Shown here piece after piece: positions 18,264 to 25,545 of a DNA stretch of 38,682 nt. The stretch is from Tenericutes bacterium ADurb.BinA124. GTDB lineage: Bacteria > Bacillota_I > Bacilli_A > ML615J-28 > CAG-698. Each line of letters opens with the position of its first letter. Position 1 is the first letter of the stretch. Under the pieces are notes generated by a model that was given only the letters and a program-made list of their open reading frames with translations, had not been told where the DNA came from and did not search any database. A program made the position numbers and the translations under genes. Where the stretch lies: contig MVZM01000016.1 of assembly GCA_002068415.1 (NCBI GenBank), positions 1-38,682 of the forward strand. Direction: 5' to 3'.

Positions 18264-19129
18264 TATTTGTCCGAGCCCAAAACTAAGCCTTTCACAAAAT
18301 ATTTCTGTAAGAACGGGTAGAGCACAAGAATGGGAATCGTGGCCGAGAAAATCGTGGCGGCGCGGATGGATTCCGTTGACAAACTTTCCGCAACTTCCGG
18401 CGACAATTCATGGGCCGGAATATAGGCCATATTGAGCAAAGTTTGTAAATATGTTTGCAAGGGCATTTTGCTCGGAGTAGAAATATAGAGCATCCCGTTA
18501 ACATAGGCATTCCAAAAGCCAACCGCATAGAATAAGGCGACGGTCGCCAAGGTTGGTAAGGATAAGGGCAAAGTGATTTTAATGAAAATCTGAAATTCGG
18601 TAGCACCGTCAATTTTAGCCGACTCATATAAAGCTTCCGGCAATGTTTCAAAATAGTTTTTGACCAATAGCATATTATAAGTCGAAATCAGCGACGGCAA
18701 AATTAAAGCCCAGCGGTTATTACGTAAACCAAGCTGATTAATCAACAGGTATGTCGGAATCAGCCCCCCATTAAACAACATGACAATGATAAAGATAACT
18801 AAGAAAAATTTTCGTGCTTTAAACTTCGGTAAACTTAAGGGATAAGCCGCCAAGGTTGTTACCATTAAAGCTAAAGTGGTTCCAACAAGAGTTACAAACA
18901 CCGTTGTTTTTAAACCGTTCCAAAATTGATTATTTTGAATAACAAATTGATAGGCACTCCAAGTAAAGTTTTTCGGCCAAAACGAAACGGAGCCATTAGA
19001 AACCGCTACTTGATCGGAAAGGGAGGTTGCCAAAAGGTTTAAAAAGGGCATAATAATCGATAATCCGAAAATCGAAAGAATGATATAAACAACTAAACTA
19101 AATATTTTATCGCTTTTTGATTCTAACAT
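18263..19129 (-). CDS. Carbohydrate ABC transporter permease, LplC type
   Basis: The 288-residue protein has six membrane segments and the permease EAA loop ('ALYESAKIDGATEFQIFIKI'), which contacts the ATPase. The opening 'IILSIFGLSIIMPFLNLLATSLSD' and the late 'MPLQTYLQTLL' are typical of LplC/YtcP permeases of the CUT1 family, which import oligosaccharides. I start at the ATG at 19129, directly after the stop of the LplB-type gene; a longer reading begins inside that gene. It pairs with the permease at 19131-20069 and the binding protein at 20710. No ATPase gene is present, as is common for CUT1 systems that share an MsmX-type ATPase. Confidence 0.95.
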   Translation of the reverse strand: MLESKSDKIFSLVVYIILSIFGLSIIMPFLNLLATSLSDQVAVSNGSVSFWPKNFTWSAYQFVIQNNQFWNGLKTTVFVTLVGTTLALMVTTLAAYPLSLPKFKARKFFLVIFIIVMLFNGGLIPTYLLINQLGLRNNRWALILPSLISTYNMLLVKNYFETLPEALYESAKIDGATEFQIFIKITLPLSLPTLATVALFYAVGFWNAYVNGMLYISTPSKMPLQTYLQTLLNMAYIPAHELSPEVAESLSTESIRAATIFSATIPILVLYPFLQKYFVKGLVLGSDK

Positions 19130-19130
19130 C

Positions 19131-20069
19131 TTACCACAGTCCCTTCTTAAAAATTTTCCGTGATAGATAATTGCCACCAAGAACCATAACTAAGGCGACC
19201 ACCGAGTTAAACAGCCCGACAGCGGTTGCAAAACTGTAGTTTTGGTCCCCAATCCCTGAACGATAAACTAATGTTGATAAAATATCACCTTTATCATAAA
19301 CAACATAAGAATACATATTGAAAATTTGATCAAAACCGGCATCAAGAATGGCACCGATTCTTAAAATAAACAGCATAATAATCGTATTGGCAATTGACGG
19401 AATGGTGATGTAAATCACTTGTTGCATTTTGCTGGCTCCGTCAATTTTAGCGGCTTCATACAGTTGCGGATTAATGCCGGTGATAGCGGCAATATATATA
19501 ATTGCATTCCAACCGACTTCCTTCCAGCCCGCCGATATCACCACTAAACCGCGGAATATATCATTGTTGCCGAAAAAAGCGATTGACTGCTCAATAATAT
19601 TCAAGTTTTTAAGCCAGTTATTAATGACCCCATAAGGTCCTAAAATCTGAAGAAAAAGGGCCGTAACCACAATCCAAGACAAAAAGTGTGGTAAATATAA
19701 GATTGTTTGGATGACTTTTTTATACCATAAAGCCTTAATGTCGGTAATCATAATGGCTAGAATAATGGGAATCGGAAATAAAAAGACAATTTTATAAGTA
19801 CTGATAATGAGCGTGTTTCGAAAGGCTCTCGTAAAGTCACTATTGCTAAAAAGGGTTTTAAAATGAGCAAAGCCGACCCATTCACTTTTAATGATGGATT
19901 CAACGGGCGTGCGTCCGGCAAAAATATCATAGTTTTTAAAAGCAATCACAATGCCGGCCATGGGAGCATAATTAAAGATGGCCACCAAAATTAAACCAGG
20001 AATTAAGAAAAAATATAAAGCACCATACTGTTTAAAATGCTTTAACAGTTTGTTAGGTTTCTTTTTCAT
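19131..20069 (-). CDS. Carbohydrate ABC transporter permease, LplB type
   Basis: The 312-residue protein has six membrane segments and the EAA loop 'LYEAAKIDGASKMQQVIYIT'. The motif 'NYAPMAGIVIAFKNYDIFAG' near the N-terminus is characteristic of LplB/YteP permeases, which handle complex oligosaccharides such as uronide or N-glycan-type fragments. The start at 20069 has a strong AAGGAGGAGG and lies within the last codons of the YesL gene (16-base overlap). The stop is adjacent to the start of the LplC-type permease. Together they should form the heterodimeric membrane channel. Confidence 0.95.
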   Translation of the reverse strand: MKKKPNKLLKHFKQYGALYFFLIPGLILVAIFNYAPMAGIVIAFKNYDIFAGRTPVESIIKSEWVGFAHFKTLFSNSDFTRAFRNTLIISTYKIVFLFPIPIILAIMITDIKALWYKKVIQTILYLPHFLSWIVVTALFLQILGPYGVINNWLKNLNIIEQSIAFFGNNDIFRGLVVISAGWKEVGWNAIIYIAAITGINPQLYEAAKIDGASKMQQVIYITIPSIANTIIMLFILRIGAILDAGFDQIFNMYSYVVYDKGDILSTLVYRSGIGDQNYSFATAVGLFNSVVALVMVLGGNYLSRKIFKKGLW

Positions 20070-20688
20070 GCTCTAGTTCCTCCTCCTTCTTGACAATATA
20101 TTTATTGACAATCGGCCAATATAACAAATTGATCCATAAACAAATTAAACTGAAAAACAATAATAAAAACAAACCGTTAAGATAAATCACAAAGACATAA
20201 ACTAAGATTACAACGCTCAAAGTCATGATAATGGTGGTAAGAACATGACGATGCAAAATATAAAAAGACATTTTCAATAAGTCAGAAAACTTTTGAAAAA
20301 CAAATAAGCCGTTTAAAAAAAAGACCATGATTGCCATTAGTGAAGTTTCAATAATCATAATATATTGAAAAACAGCAATGGTTTTTTCCAACCAAAGAGG
20401 ATAATTCATTAACATTACATTATCTAAGTTAACAATGCATAAATAAAGAATGACCGCAGCAATTAAACTGAAAATAAAACTGAAACGAAACTTCTCTTTA
20501 ATAATTCTAATATATTTTTTAAAAAAGGTAAATTCATTCGCATCTTTTCTTAATAAATCCTTTGTACAACAAAAAAGAGCACTTGTTGCCGGGGCAAGCA
20601 ATATTCCTACGCTCACAGCGATGGTAAGAATATATATGACATTTAAAATAAATAAACGCCCCATGACAAAAAGTGCTCTATTAATCAT
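20053..20688 (-). CDS. YesL family (DUF624) membrane protein
   Basis: The 211-residue protein has five to six membrane segments. Its N-terminal 'FILNVIYILTIAVSVGILLAPATSALF' pattern is typical of YesL/DUF624, proteins found next to LplABC-like importers in Bacillota. A role in assembly or regulation of the transporter is often supposed but not proven. The Shine-Dalgarno GGAGG precedes the ATG at 20688. The gene lies 21 bases after the binding protein and overlaps the LplB-type permease gene. Confidence 0.9.
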   Translation of the reverse strand: MINRALFVMGRLFILNVIYILTIAVSVGILLAPATSALFCCTKDLLRKDANEFTFFKKYIRIIKEKFRFSFIFSLIAAVILYLCIVNLDNVMLMNYPLWLEKTIAVFQYIMIIETSLMAIMVFFLNGLFVFQKFSDLLKMSFYILHRHVLTTIIMTLSVVILVYVFVIYLNGLFLLLFFSLICLWINLLYWPIVNKYIVKKEEELEHEKET

Positions 20689-20709
20689 CGAATTTCCTCC
20701 GTTTCCGGA

Positions 20710-22257
20710 TTATTTACTTAATGTTGCATACCAAGCATTAACTTCTGTAGTACAATCGGTCAATTTAGCTTCCGCAGCCAATTTCGCATTGAATTGAGCT
20801 TGCGTCATTTGGTCTCCTTGACCGGTAATTACACTTACTAAGTATTCAGTCGTAAATTGTGCCAATTTTTGTTTGTTAGCACCATAAATTAAGAAACCCG
20901 GAGCTAGACCAACACGGTCATAAATTCCAACACTGGCTTTTTGGGCCGCCGTATTCATACCTTCCCAAACAAATTGTTGACGAGGATTTTTACGAGCTCG
21001 GCATTGCCAGTATAATGAATAGTCTTCTTCACGAATTCCTGTTAAGAAATAATCACCCTTGTTGAACGAATTAAACGGAATTTCACCTTTGGCATCCGGT
21101 GTTAAAATCGGGAAATATTTTCCATCAACGACTTTGTGATGAACATTTTCTTCACCAATTGTTAAACGTTTGAAGTTAACTGGATCCATTTTTTGATTCA
21201 TCCATTTAATTACAGCTACTGCGGTTTTATTCATATATTTAGGAATAGCATAGAAATAAGTAACGGAATAGTCCATTTTGGCTTGACCTTTTCCTGGTGT
21301 TCCATAGTTGGCATCACCTAATAAGGAATCGATAAAATGTAAGTAATCGCCAGCATGAGCAATTACATATTCTTCTGTTTGCTTTTCAGAAGCAGCGATA
21401 CCGTTAATAATGCCATTCCCGCTCCACCATGCGTCGAGGGTAACACCGACAGTTCCGTTTTGCAATCCTGCCCGGCTGTTGGCGCCATAATTAGGAGTTG
21501 TTAAGTAACCATCTTGCATAACACCCAAATTAACCAATTCTTTCATATAATTAGCGTAATCTTGGAAAGCAGGAGTTTCGGTCCAATATTTTAATTTACC
21601 ATCGCTTTGGGGAACCCAATCCGTAACAATTCCAAATGCTCCTCTAATTGGTTCAATATTATGCGAACTAGCGCTGAATGGAACAAAACTTGAGCCAAGT
21701 TTAGTTTTCAAAGCCACTAAAGCTTCTTTGAACTCCGTTAATGTGGTTGGAAGAGCAACTTGATTCTTTGTGAAGATGTCTTTTCTTAAGAATAAGGCAC
21801 TGTTGATGTTGTTTGATGGATTCTTTTGAGGAACACCATAAATTTTGCCATCAAAAGTAGCCGTTTTCCATACTTCTTCACTGACCGATCCGGTAATGTT
21901 GGGAGCATGCTTATCTAGCAATTCCGTAATGTCCAACAAAGCGCCAACTGCACGTAATTGGTCAAATTGAGTAGGATCAAGTTTTAATAGATGGTATTCA
22001 GCTTGTCCGGCAATGTCTAAATAAAGTTTAGTGTTTGCGGAGGCACCATCCTGTGGCAAAAAATCATAATCGACATCTACACCGGTAATTTCTTTGATTA
22101 AGCCATGAACATAATCCTTTTCCGGGTCAAATGTGTCGAACGGGCCATAAATTTTAATTTTGTTTAGGCTTTCAACAACTTCGTCGTCTTTTTTACATCC
22201 GACAAACATGAAAACCGAAAACAACATTAAACAGGCAATGATCAGTTTTTTTAGCAT
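20710..22257 (-). CDS. Sugar-binding lipoprotein of an ABC importer (LplA-like)
   Basis: The 515-residue protein starts with a lipoprotein signal and lipobox FVGC, followed by a charged KKDDE stretch. The body fits a family-1 extracellular solute-binding protein of the LplA/YtcQ kind: 'DYDFLPQDG', 'YGVPQKNPSNNINSALFLRKDIF' and a C-terminal Gln/Lys-rich helix set. It would capture the extracellular glycan fragment and deliver it to the two permeases downstream. It is the first gene of the operon, with AAGGAG before the ATG and a near-consensus promoter about 75 bases upstream. The ligand is unknown; an aminosugar oligosaccharide is inferred from GH84 and NanE in the operon. Confidence 0.95.
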   Translation of the reverse strand: MLKKLIIACLMLFSVFMFVGCKKDDEVVESLNKIKIYGPFDTFDPEKDYVHGLIKEITGVDVDYDFLPQDGASANTKLYLDIAGQAEYHLLKLDPTQFDQLRAVGALLDITELLDKHAPNITGSVSEEVWKTATFDGKIYGVPQKNPSNNINSALFLRKDIFTKNQVALPTTLTEFKEALVALKTKLGSSFVPFSASSHNIEPIRGAFGIVTDWVPQSDGKLKYWTETPAFQDYANYMKELVNLGVMQDGYLTTPNYGANSRAGLQNGTVGVTLDAWWSGNGIINGIAASEKQTEEYVIAHAGDYLHFIDSLLGDANYGTPGKGQAKMDYSVTYFYAIPKYMNKTAVAVIKWMNQKMDPVNFKRLTIGEENVHHKVVDGKYFPILTPDAKGEIPFNSFNKGDYFLTGIREEDYSLYWQCRARKNPRQQFVWEGMNTAAQKASVGIYDRVGLAPGFLIYGANKQKLAQFTTEYLVSVITGQGDQMTQAQFNAKLAAEAKLTDCTTEVNAWYATLSK

Positions 22258-22340
22258 GTTTTTCTCCTTTTCTTTTCAGCTTAATAGGCTGTCATAGTAG
22301 ACGATAATCGTTATAAAATAACGCTTTCATCACAACTATC

Positions 22341-22369
22341 ATTATATCACCAACAAAATGTCTAGTCAA
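22341..22369 (-). promoter_or_regulatory. Promoter of the transporter/GH84/regulator operon
   Basis: On the minus strand, TTGACT (22364-22369), a 17-base spacer and TATAAT (22341-22346) form a near-consensus promoter. The leader of about 75 bases contains a short inverted repeat (CGTTAT/ATAACG, 22309-22323). Confidence 0.87.
22358..22369. promoter_or_regulatory. Candidate GntR/UTRA operator over the -35 element
   Basis: ATGTCTAGTCAA matches the site at 3843-3854 in 11 of 12 bases and covers the -35 of the transporter operon promoter. It also lies upstream of the divergent DUF4127 gene, so one site could serve both directions. Confidence 0.65.
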
Positions 22370-22391
22370 CTGATTATTGATTATTTTATCA

Positions 22392-22420
22392 TTCTCTTTT
22401 TATTTTGGCTGTGTTACAAT
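22392..22420 (+). promoter_or_regulatory. Extended -10 promoter of the divergent DUF4127 gene
   Basis: TACAAT (22415-22420) is preceded by TGT, making an extended -10. The -35 (TTCTCT, 22392-22397) is weak. It stands about 23 bases before the start codon. Confidence 0.6.
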
Positions 22421-22442
22421 AAAAGCAAAAAAAGGAGCTTTT

Positions 22443-23906
22443 ATGAAAACAAATATTGGCTTAATACCCCTAGATAGTCGTCCTTGTAATTACGATTGGC
22501 CTCTTACTTTATCAAAGTTGGCCAATGTCAATTTAATCACTCTTGATAAATCATGTTTAGGAACATTGCATACTAAACTTGATTTCGCCCATATCCAAAG
22601 TTTTTTAGATGAGAAACTCGATTGTTTGCATTTTTTAATTTGTCCGCTTGACAGTATTATCAGCGGGGGCTTAATTCAAAGTCGCAAAGCCAATTTTTCG
22701 CACGATGAATTAAACTACAAAATAAATTATTTAAAAACCCTCAAAAAACGCAATCCAAAACTAAAAATATATGTTTTTGATACCATCTTGCGGACTTCCA
22801 TTTCGACATTCGACGAGAAAACCAAACAATATTGGCAATTAATCAACGAATACAGTCGCTATAAAGGTCAATATTTGCGCTTCCACAAACAAGAAGATTA
22901 TGATGAATTTCAAAAAATCAGTTTGCAAATTCCCGTTGAAGTTCTTAATACTTACGAAGTTGCCCGTTTAAAAAAACATGAGGTCAATCAATTAGCCTTA
23001 GATTTATTACAGCAAAAAGCCATCGATTTCTTGTTGCTGCTTCAGGAAGACTCGATGCCCAAGGGCCTGCAAACATTGGAACATGATGTGTTAAACAAAA
23101 TCATTCAACATAAACATTTAGAAAACAAAGCCTGGTTATATAACGGCGCGGATGAAGGCAGTTGTTTTTTATTAGCTAAAATTATCAGCGATATCCACGA
23201 ACAACCATTAAAGTATTATTTACTTCATCCGGATGAAGCTTTACTAGCCCTTCCCCAAGCATTTGAAGATCGCCCTTATTTAGAAAACTTAAGTAAAATG
23301 ACTAAAATACTGCAGATGCAAAGAACGGATGACCTTAAGGAAGCGGCCTTTGTTTTAGCGATTTACCAAAATAATCCTTTACCAAAAATGGAAATAGCCG
23401 ACCGTGAACAAGCACTGAAAATGGTTAATGACGATAAAACAAGGGCTTTTATCAATCACATCAATATGCTTTTAAAACAAACCATTCCGGTCTTTTTCTT
23501 GGATATTAATGTTCCTAACGGTGGTTGTTGGGAATTATTGAAACAAATTGATTTTCTTAAGCTTAAAGCTTATAGCGCTTGGAATACCGCTTCCAATTCA
23601 ACGGGTAGTTTACTAGCAACAGCCGCTATTTATTGTTTACAAGCAAAGCCCGATCCTTCATTAACTAATCTTTTCTTACAAGAACGAATTATTGATGATT
23701 GTTTCTACCAAGATGTCGTTAGAGGGAAAATTCATGAATATCTGCGAACCAACTTATTAAACCTGTTTGACTTTAAACCGCATCATGAAGTCAAGCAATT
23801 ATTACAACGAGAATTACATGCTTTGTCCGACCCCTTTTTTAAAACCGTTTACCGTGCCTATTTTCCTTGGAACCGCGCTTTTGAAATCGGCATATCTTAT
23901 GACTAA
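22443..23906 (+). CDS. DUF4127 family protein (copy 3, diverged)
   Basis: The 487-residue protein belongs to DUF4127: 'IPLDSRPCNY' at the N-terminus, 'PLDSIISGGLIQSR', 'GADEGSC' and 'AWNTASNSTGS' in the expected order. It differs from copies 1 and 2 at several motifs. QEDSMPKG replaces QDDxSxYG, and the IMRCPQY block reads ILRTSIS, so its substrate or role may differ. I use the ATG at 22443 with AAAGGAG upstream; the frame extends further 5' but without support. It has no signal peptide. It is the only plus-strand gene of the glycan region and is divergent from the transporter operon, with a bidirectional terminator after it. Confidence 0.9.
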   Translation: MKTNIGLIPLDSRPCNYDWPLTLSKLANVNLITLDKSCLGTLHTKLDFAHIQSFLDEKLDCLHFLICPLDSIISGGLIQSRKANFSHDELNYKINYLKTLKKRNPKLKIYVFDTILRTSISTFDEKTKQYWQLINEYSRYKGQYLRFHKQEDYDEFQKISLQIPVEVLNTYEVARLKKHEVNQLALDLLQQKAIDFLLLLQEDSMPKGLQTLEHDVLNKIIQHKHLENKAWLYNGADEGSCFLLAKIISDIHEQPLKYYLLHPDEALLALPQAFEDRPYLENLSKMTKILQMQRTDDLKEAAFVLAIYQNNPLPKMEIADREQALKMVNDDKTRAFINHINMLLKQTIPVFFLDINVPNGGCWELLKQIDFLKLKAYSAWNTASNSTGSLLATAAIYCLQAKPDPSLTNLFLQERIIDDCFYQDVVRGKIHEYLRTNLLNLFDFKPHHEVKQLLQRELHALSDPFFKTVYRAYFPWNRAFEIGISYD

Positions 23907-23909
23907 TAA

Positions 23910-23932
23910 AAAAAGCACATCGGTGCTTTTTT
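23910..23932. terminator. Bidirectional terminator between DUF4127 copy 3 and the YwaF-like gene
   Basis: An AAAAAGCAC/GTGCTTTTT stem with an ATCG loop is flanked by A and T runs on both sides. It can end the converging transcripts from either strand. Confidence 0.85.
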
Positions 23933-24743
23933 AGTTTGCCTTAAAGGATTTTGGTAATTTCTTTGTTTGCTTATGCCACTTTTTAATAGCGATAGCTGTC
24001 AAAAGAATCAGGTACGCAAGTAAAATAAAACCAAATAAATATGCAAGCAAGAAAACATAATATCCAAATTGGTTCTGAATTTGCGATAACACCGGTAAGT
24101 GACATGCGTAATAAGGACTAATAAAAAACATATTAAATACTTCGCCGATATTCTTACCCAATAGATTCATCAAAAGAGCCATGATAAACAGCACAAAGAA
24201 GATTAATGAACTTCCGATAATGCTTTTTTGTTGTAAAACCGTCCGCCCGGAAATTAAACAATAAAAGCCAATTAAAATCATCGAACTATGGTGAACCATC
24301 GTTTGGATGTCAATACCAAGAATGCGAATAAAAACATCCTTGGGGTAAAACATTGCCGCCAAACCGGCAAACAAGCAAAAAGTACCTAAAAAATTATAAC
24401 AAGCGTTTTTCATTTTTCCGGGTTTCAAAAAAGCGGTAATGAAAGCAACATACATCGGTACGGAACAAAACTGAAACGGAAAAACATACCATTGATAATC
24501 CCAAACATCTTTTTCGATTGTAAAAACCAATTGCTTATAAACTTCAAAACTCAACATCAAAACACTTAAAGTCAATAAGATAAATCGATCTTGTTTATCA
24601 TTGCTGTGTCGAAGTTTCAAAGCAATCAAAAAACAACTTATAAAAGTCAATCCTAAAAATAATAAATGAAATCTCCCGTAGGGAAGGGGAGAACTTGGCA
24701 ATTGATAACTTAAAAAATCAATGATTTTTTCAAACCAATTCAT
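23931..24743 (-). CDS. YwaF/TIGR02206 family membrane protein
   Basis: The 270-residue protein has about seven membrane segments. Its motif order matches the TIGR02206/YwaF family of Bacillota: 'YGRFHLLFLGLTF' near the N-terminus, 'WDYQWYVFPFQFCSVPMYVAF' in the middle and 'IQTMVHHSSMILIGFY'. No biochemical role is established for the family. The start ATG at 24743 has only a weak ribosome site. Its stop codon touches the shared terminator. No clear promoter is seen upstream. Confidence 0.88.
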   Translation of the reverse strand: MNWFEKIIDFLSYQLPSSPLPYGRFHLLFLGLTFISCFLIALKLRHSNDKQDRFILLTLSVLMLSFEVYKQLVFTIEKDVWDYQWYVFPFQFCSVPMYVAFITAFLKPGKMKNACYNFLGTFCLFAGLAAMFYPKDVFIRILGIDIQTMVHHSSMILIGFYCLISGRTVLQQKSIIGSSLIFFVLFIMALLMNLLGKNIGEVFNMFFISPYYACHLPVLSQIQNQFGYYVFLLAYLFGFILLAYLILLTAIAIKKWHKQTKKLPKSFKAN

Positions 24744-24820
24744 AGCAAAATAATCACTTTCTAGAGGGCTGTCGTTAACTTAGCCAGTTTAAGCGACAAG
24801 GCTTTTTGTAAAGTGGTGGC

Positions 24821-25168
24821 CTATTCATCAATGTAAGTAGGATATTGATAAGGCATCCCCATGGGACCGCAACCACCCCGAACATAAGCGGTTAAAGATA
24901 ACAACTCCTTAACTCCAAGTATTTCCAATCTTTTCACAAACCAAACGCCGGAGCTTTCTTTAAATCCTGCGTCCCAGCAAGCGGAATCATAAGGACATAA
25001 ATTTGCTTTCGTAAGCAATGTTTTAAAAACCATTGTTTGAGGCTTCCCAATAAGGGAAGCCTCCATTAGTCCATCAAGGGTTTCCTTGGAATGAGCATAG
25101 GAATAAACTTGATAGTTAATCTTCTTCCCATCCAACAACCGCATGACATTGCTTTTTGTAATTTTCAT
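24821..25168 (-). pseudogene. ybaK: Decayed YbaK/EbsC-type aminoacyl-tRNA deacylase
   Basis: The frame reads 115 residues, against about 155-160 for intact YbaK/EbsC, which clears Cys-tRNA(Pro). The N-terminus ('SNVMRLLDGKKINYQVYSY', 'VFKTLLTK') and the end ('RLEILGVKELLSLTAYV', 'RGGCGPMGM', 'YPTYID') are typical. The stretch between, about 24935-25002, makes no family sense in this frame. In the next frame it reads YVLMIPLAGTQDLKKA, the expected family core. Two compensating frameshifts have therefore scrambled about 22 residues, including the conserved Lys-rich motif. The last 40 or so residues are missing, cut by a stop after IDE. The start overlaps the stop of the YccF gene in an ATGA. 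Sequencing error could explain the frameshifts but not easily the missing C-terminus. Confidence 0.8.
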
Positions 25169-25521
25169 CTTAACTCAGCCCCAAAAGGCAACAAGGCCAA
25201 TTGAGCTAATTTAAACCATTGCAAACCAAAGGGAATGCCCACAATCGTGATACAAAACAAGGCACAAAGAACTAAACAACCAAAGCTTAATTCAATCCCA
25301 AAAAAGATAATCCATAAAATATTGGCCAAGGGATGTGCACTGAAATTAATCTCAATTTGGCTGCCAAAGGGCCAAAGGCAAAGGACACCAATTTTAAAAA
25401 GTTGCAAACCAAAAGGAATACCAATAATAGTTAAGCACCATAAAGCTCCTACTACAAAGAACAAAAGCCCCATAATCAAACCGCCAAATAAGAACCAGAT
25501 AATATTACCTAAAGTTTTCAT
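25165..25521 (-). CDS. YccF family (DUF307) inner-membrane protein
   Basis: The 118-residue protein has two copies of the YccF repeat, each a membrane segment followed by 'TIIGIPFGLQLFKIGVLCLWPFG' or 'TIVGIPFGLQWFKLAQLALLPFG'. This duplicated IGIPFG pattern defines YccF. The function is unknown. It starts 24 bases after the P-type ATPase stop with a poor ribosome site, so it may be expressed by read-through from the ATPase gene. Confidence 0.93.
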   Translation of the reverse strand: MKTLGNIIWFLFGGLIMGLLFFVVGALWCLTIIGIPFGLQLFKIGVLCLWPFGSQIEINFSAHPLANILWIIFFGIELSFGCLVLCALFCITIVGIPFGLQWFKLAQLALLPFGAELR

Positions 25522-25545
25522 ATTATTACTTTCACTAAAATTGTT

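Noticed and set aside
22309..22323. Inverted repeat CGTTAT/ATAACG in the leader of the transporter operon as a riboswitch or second operator
   Set aside because: The stem is six A/T-rich pairs with no T run and no known riboswitch core; too weak to call.
24744..24820. Possible promoter upstream of the YwaF-like gene (TTAACG with GATTAT)
   Set aside because: Both hexamers are poor and no extended -10 is present.
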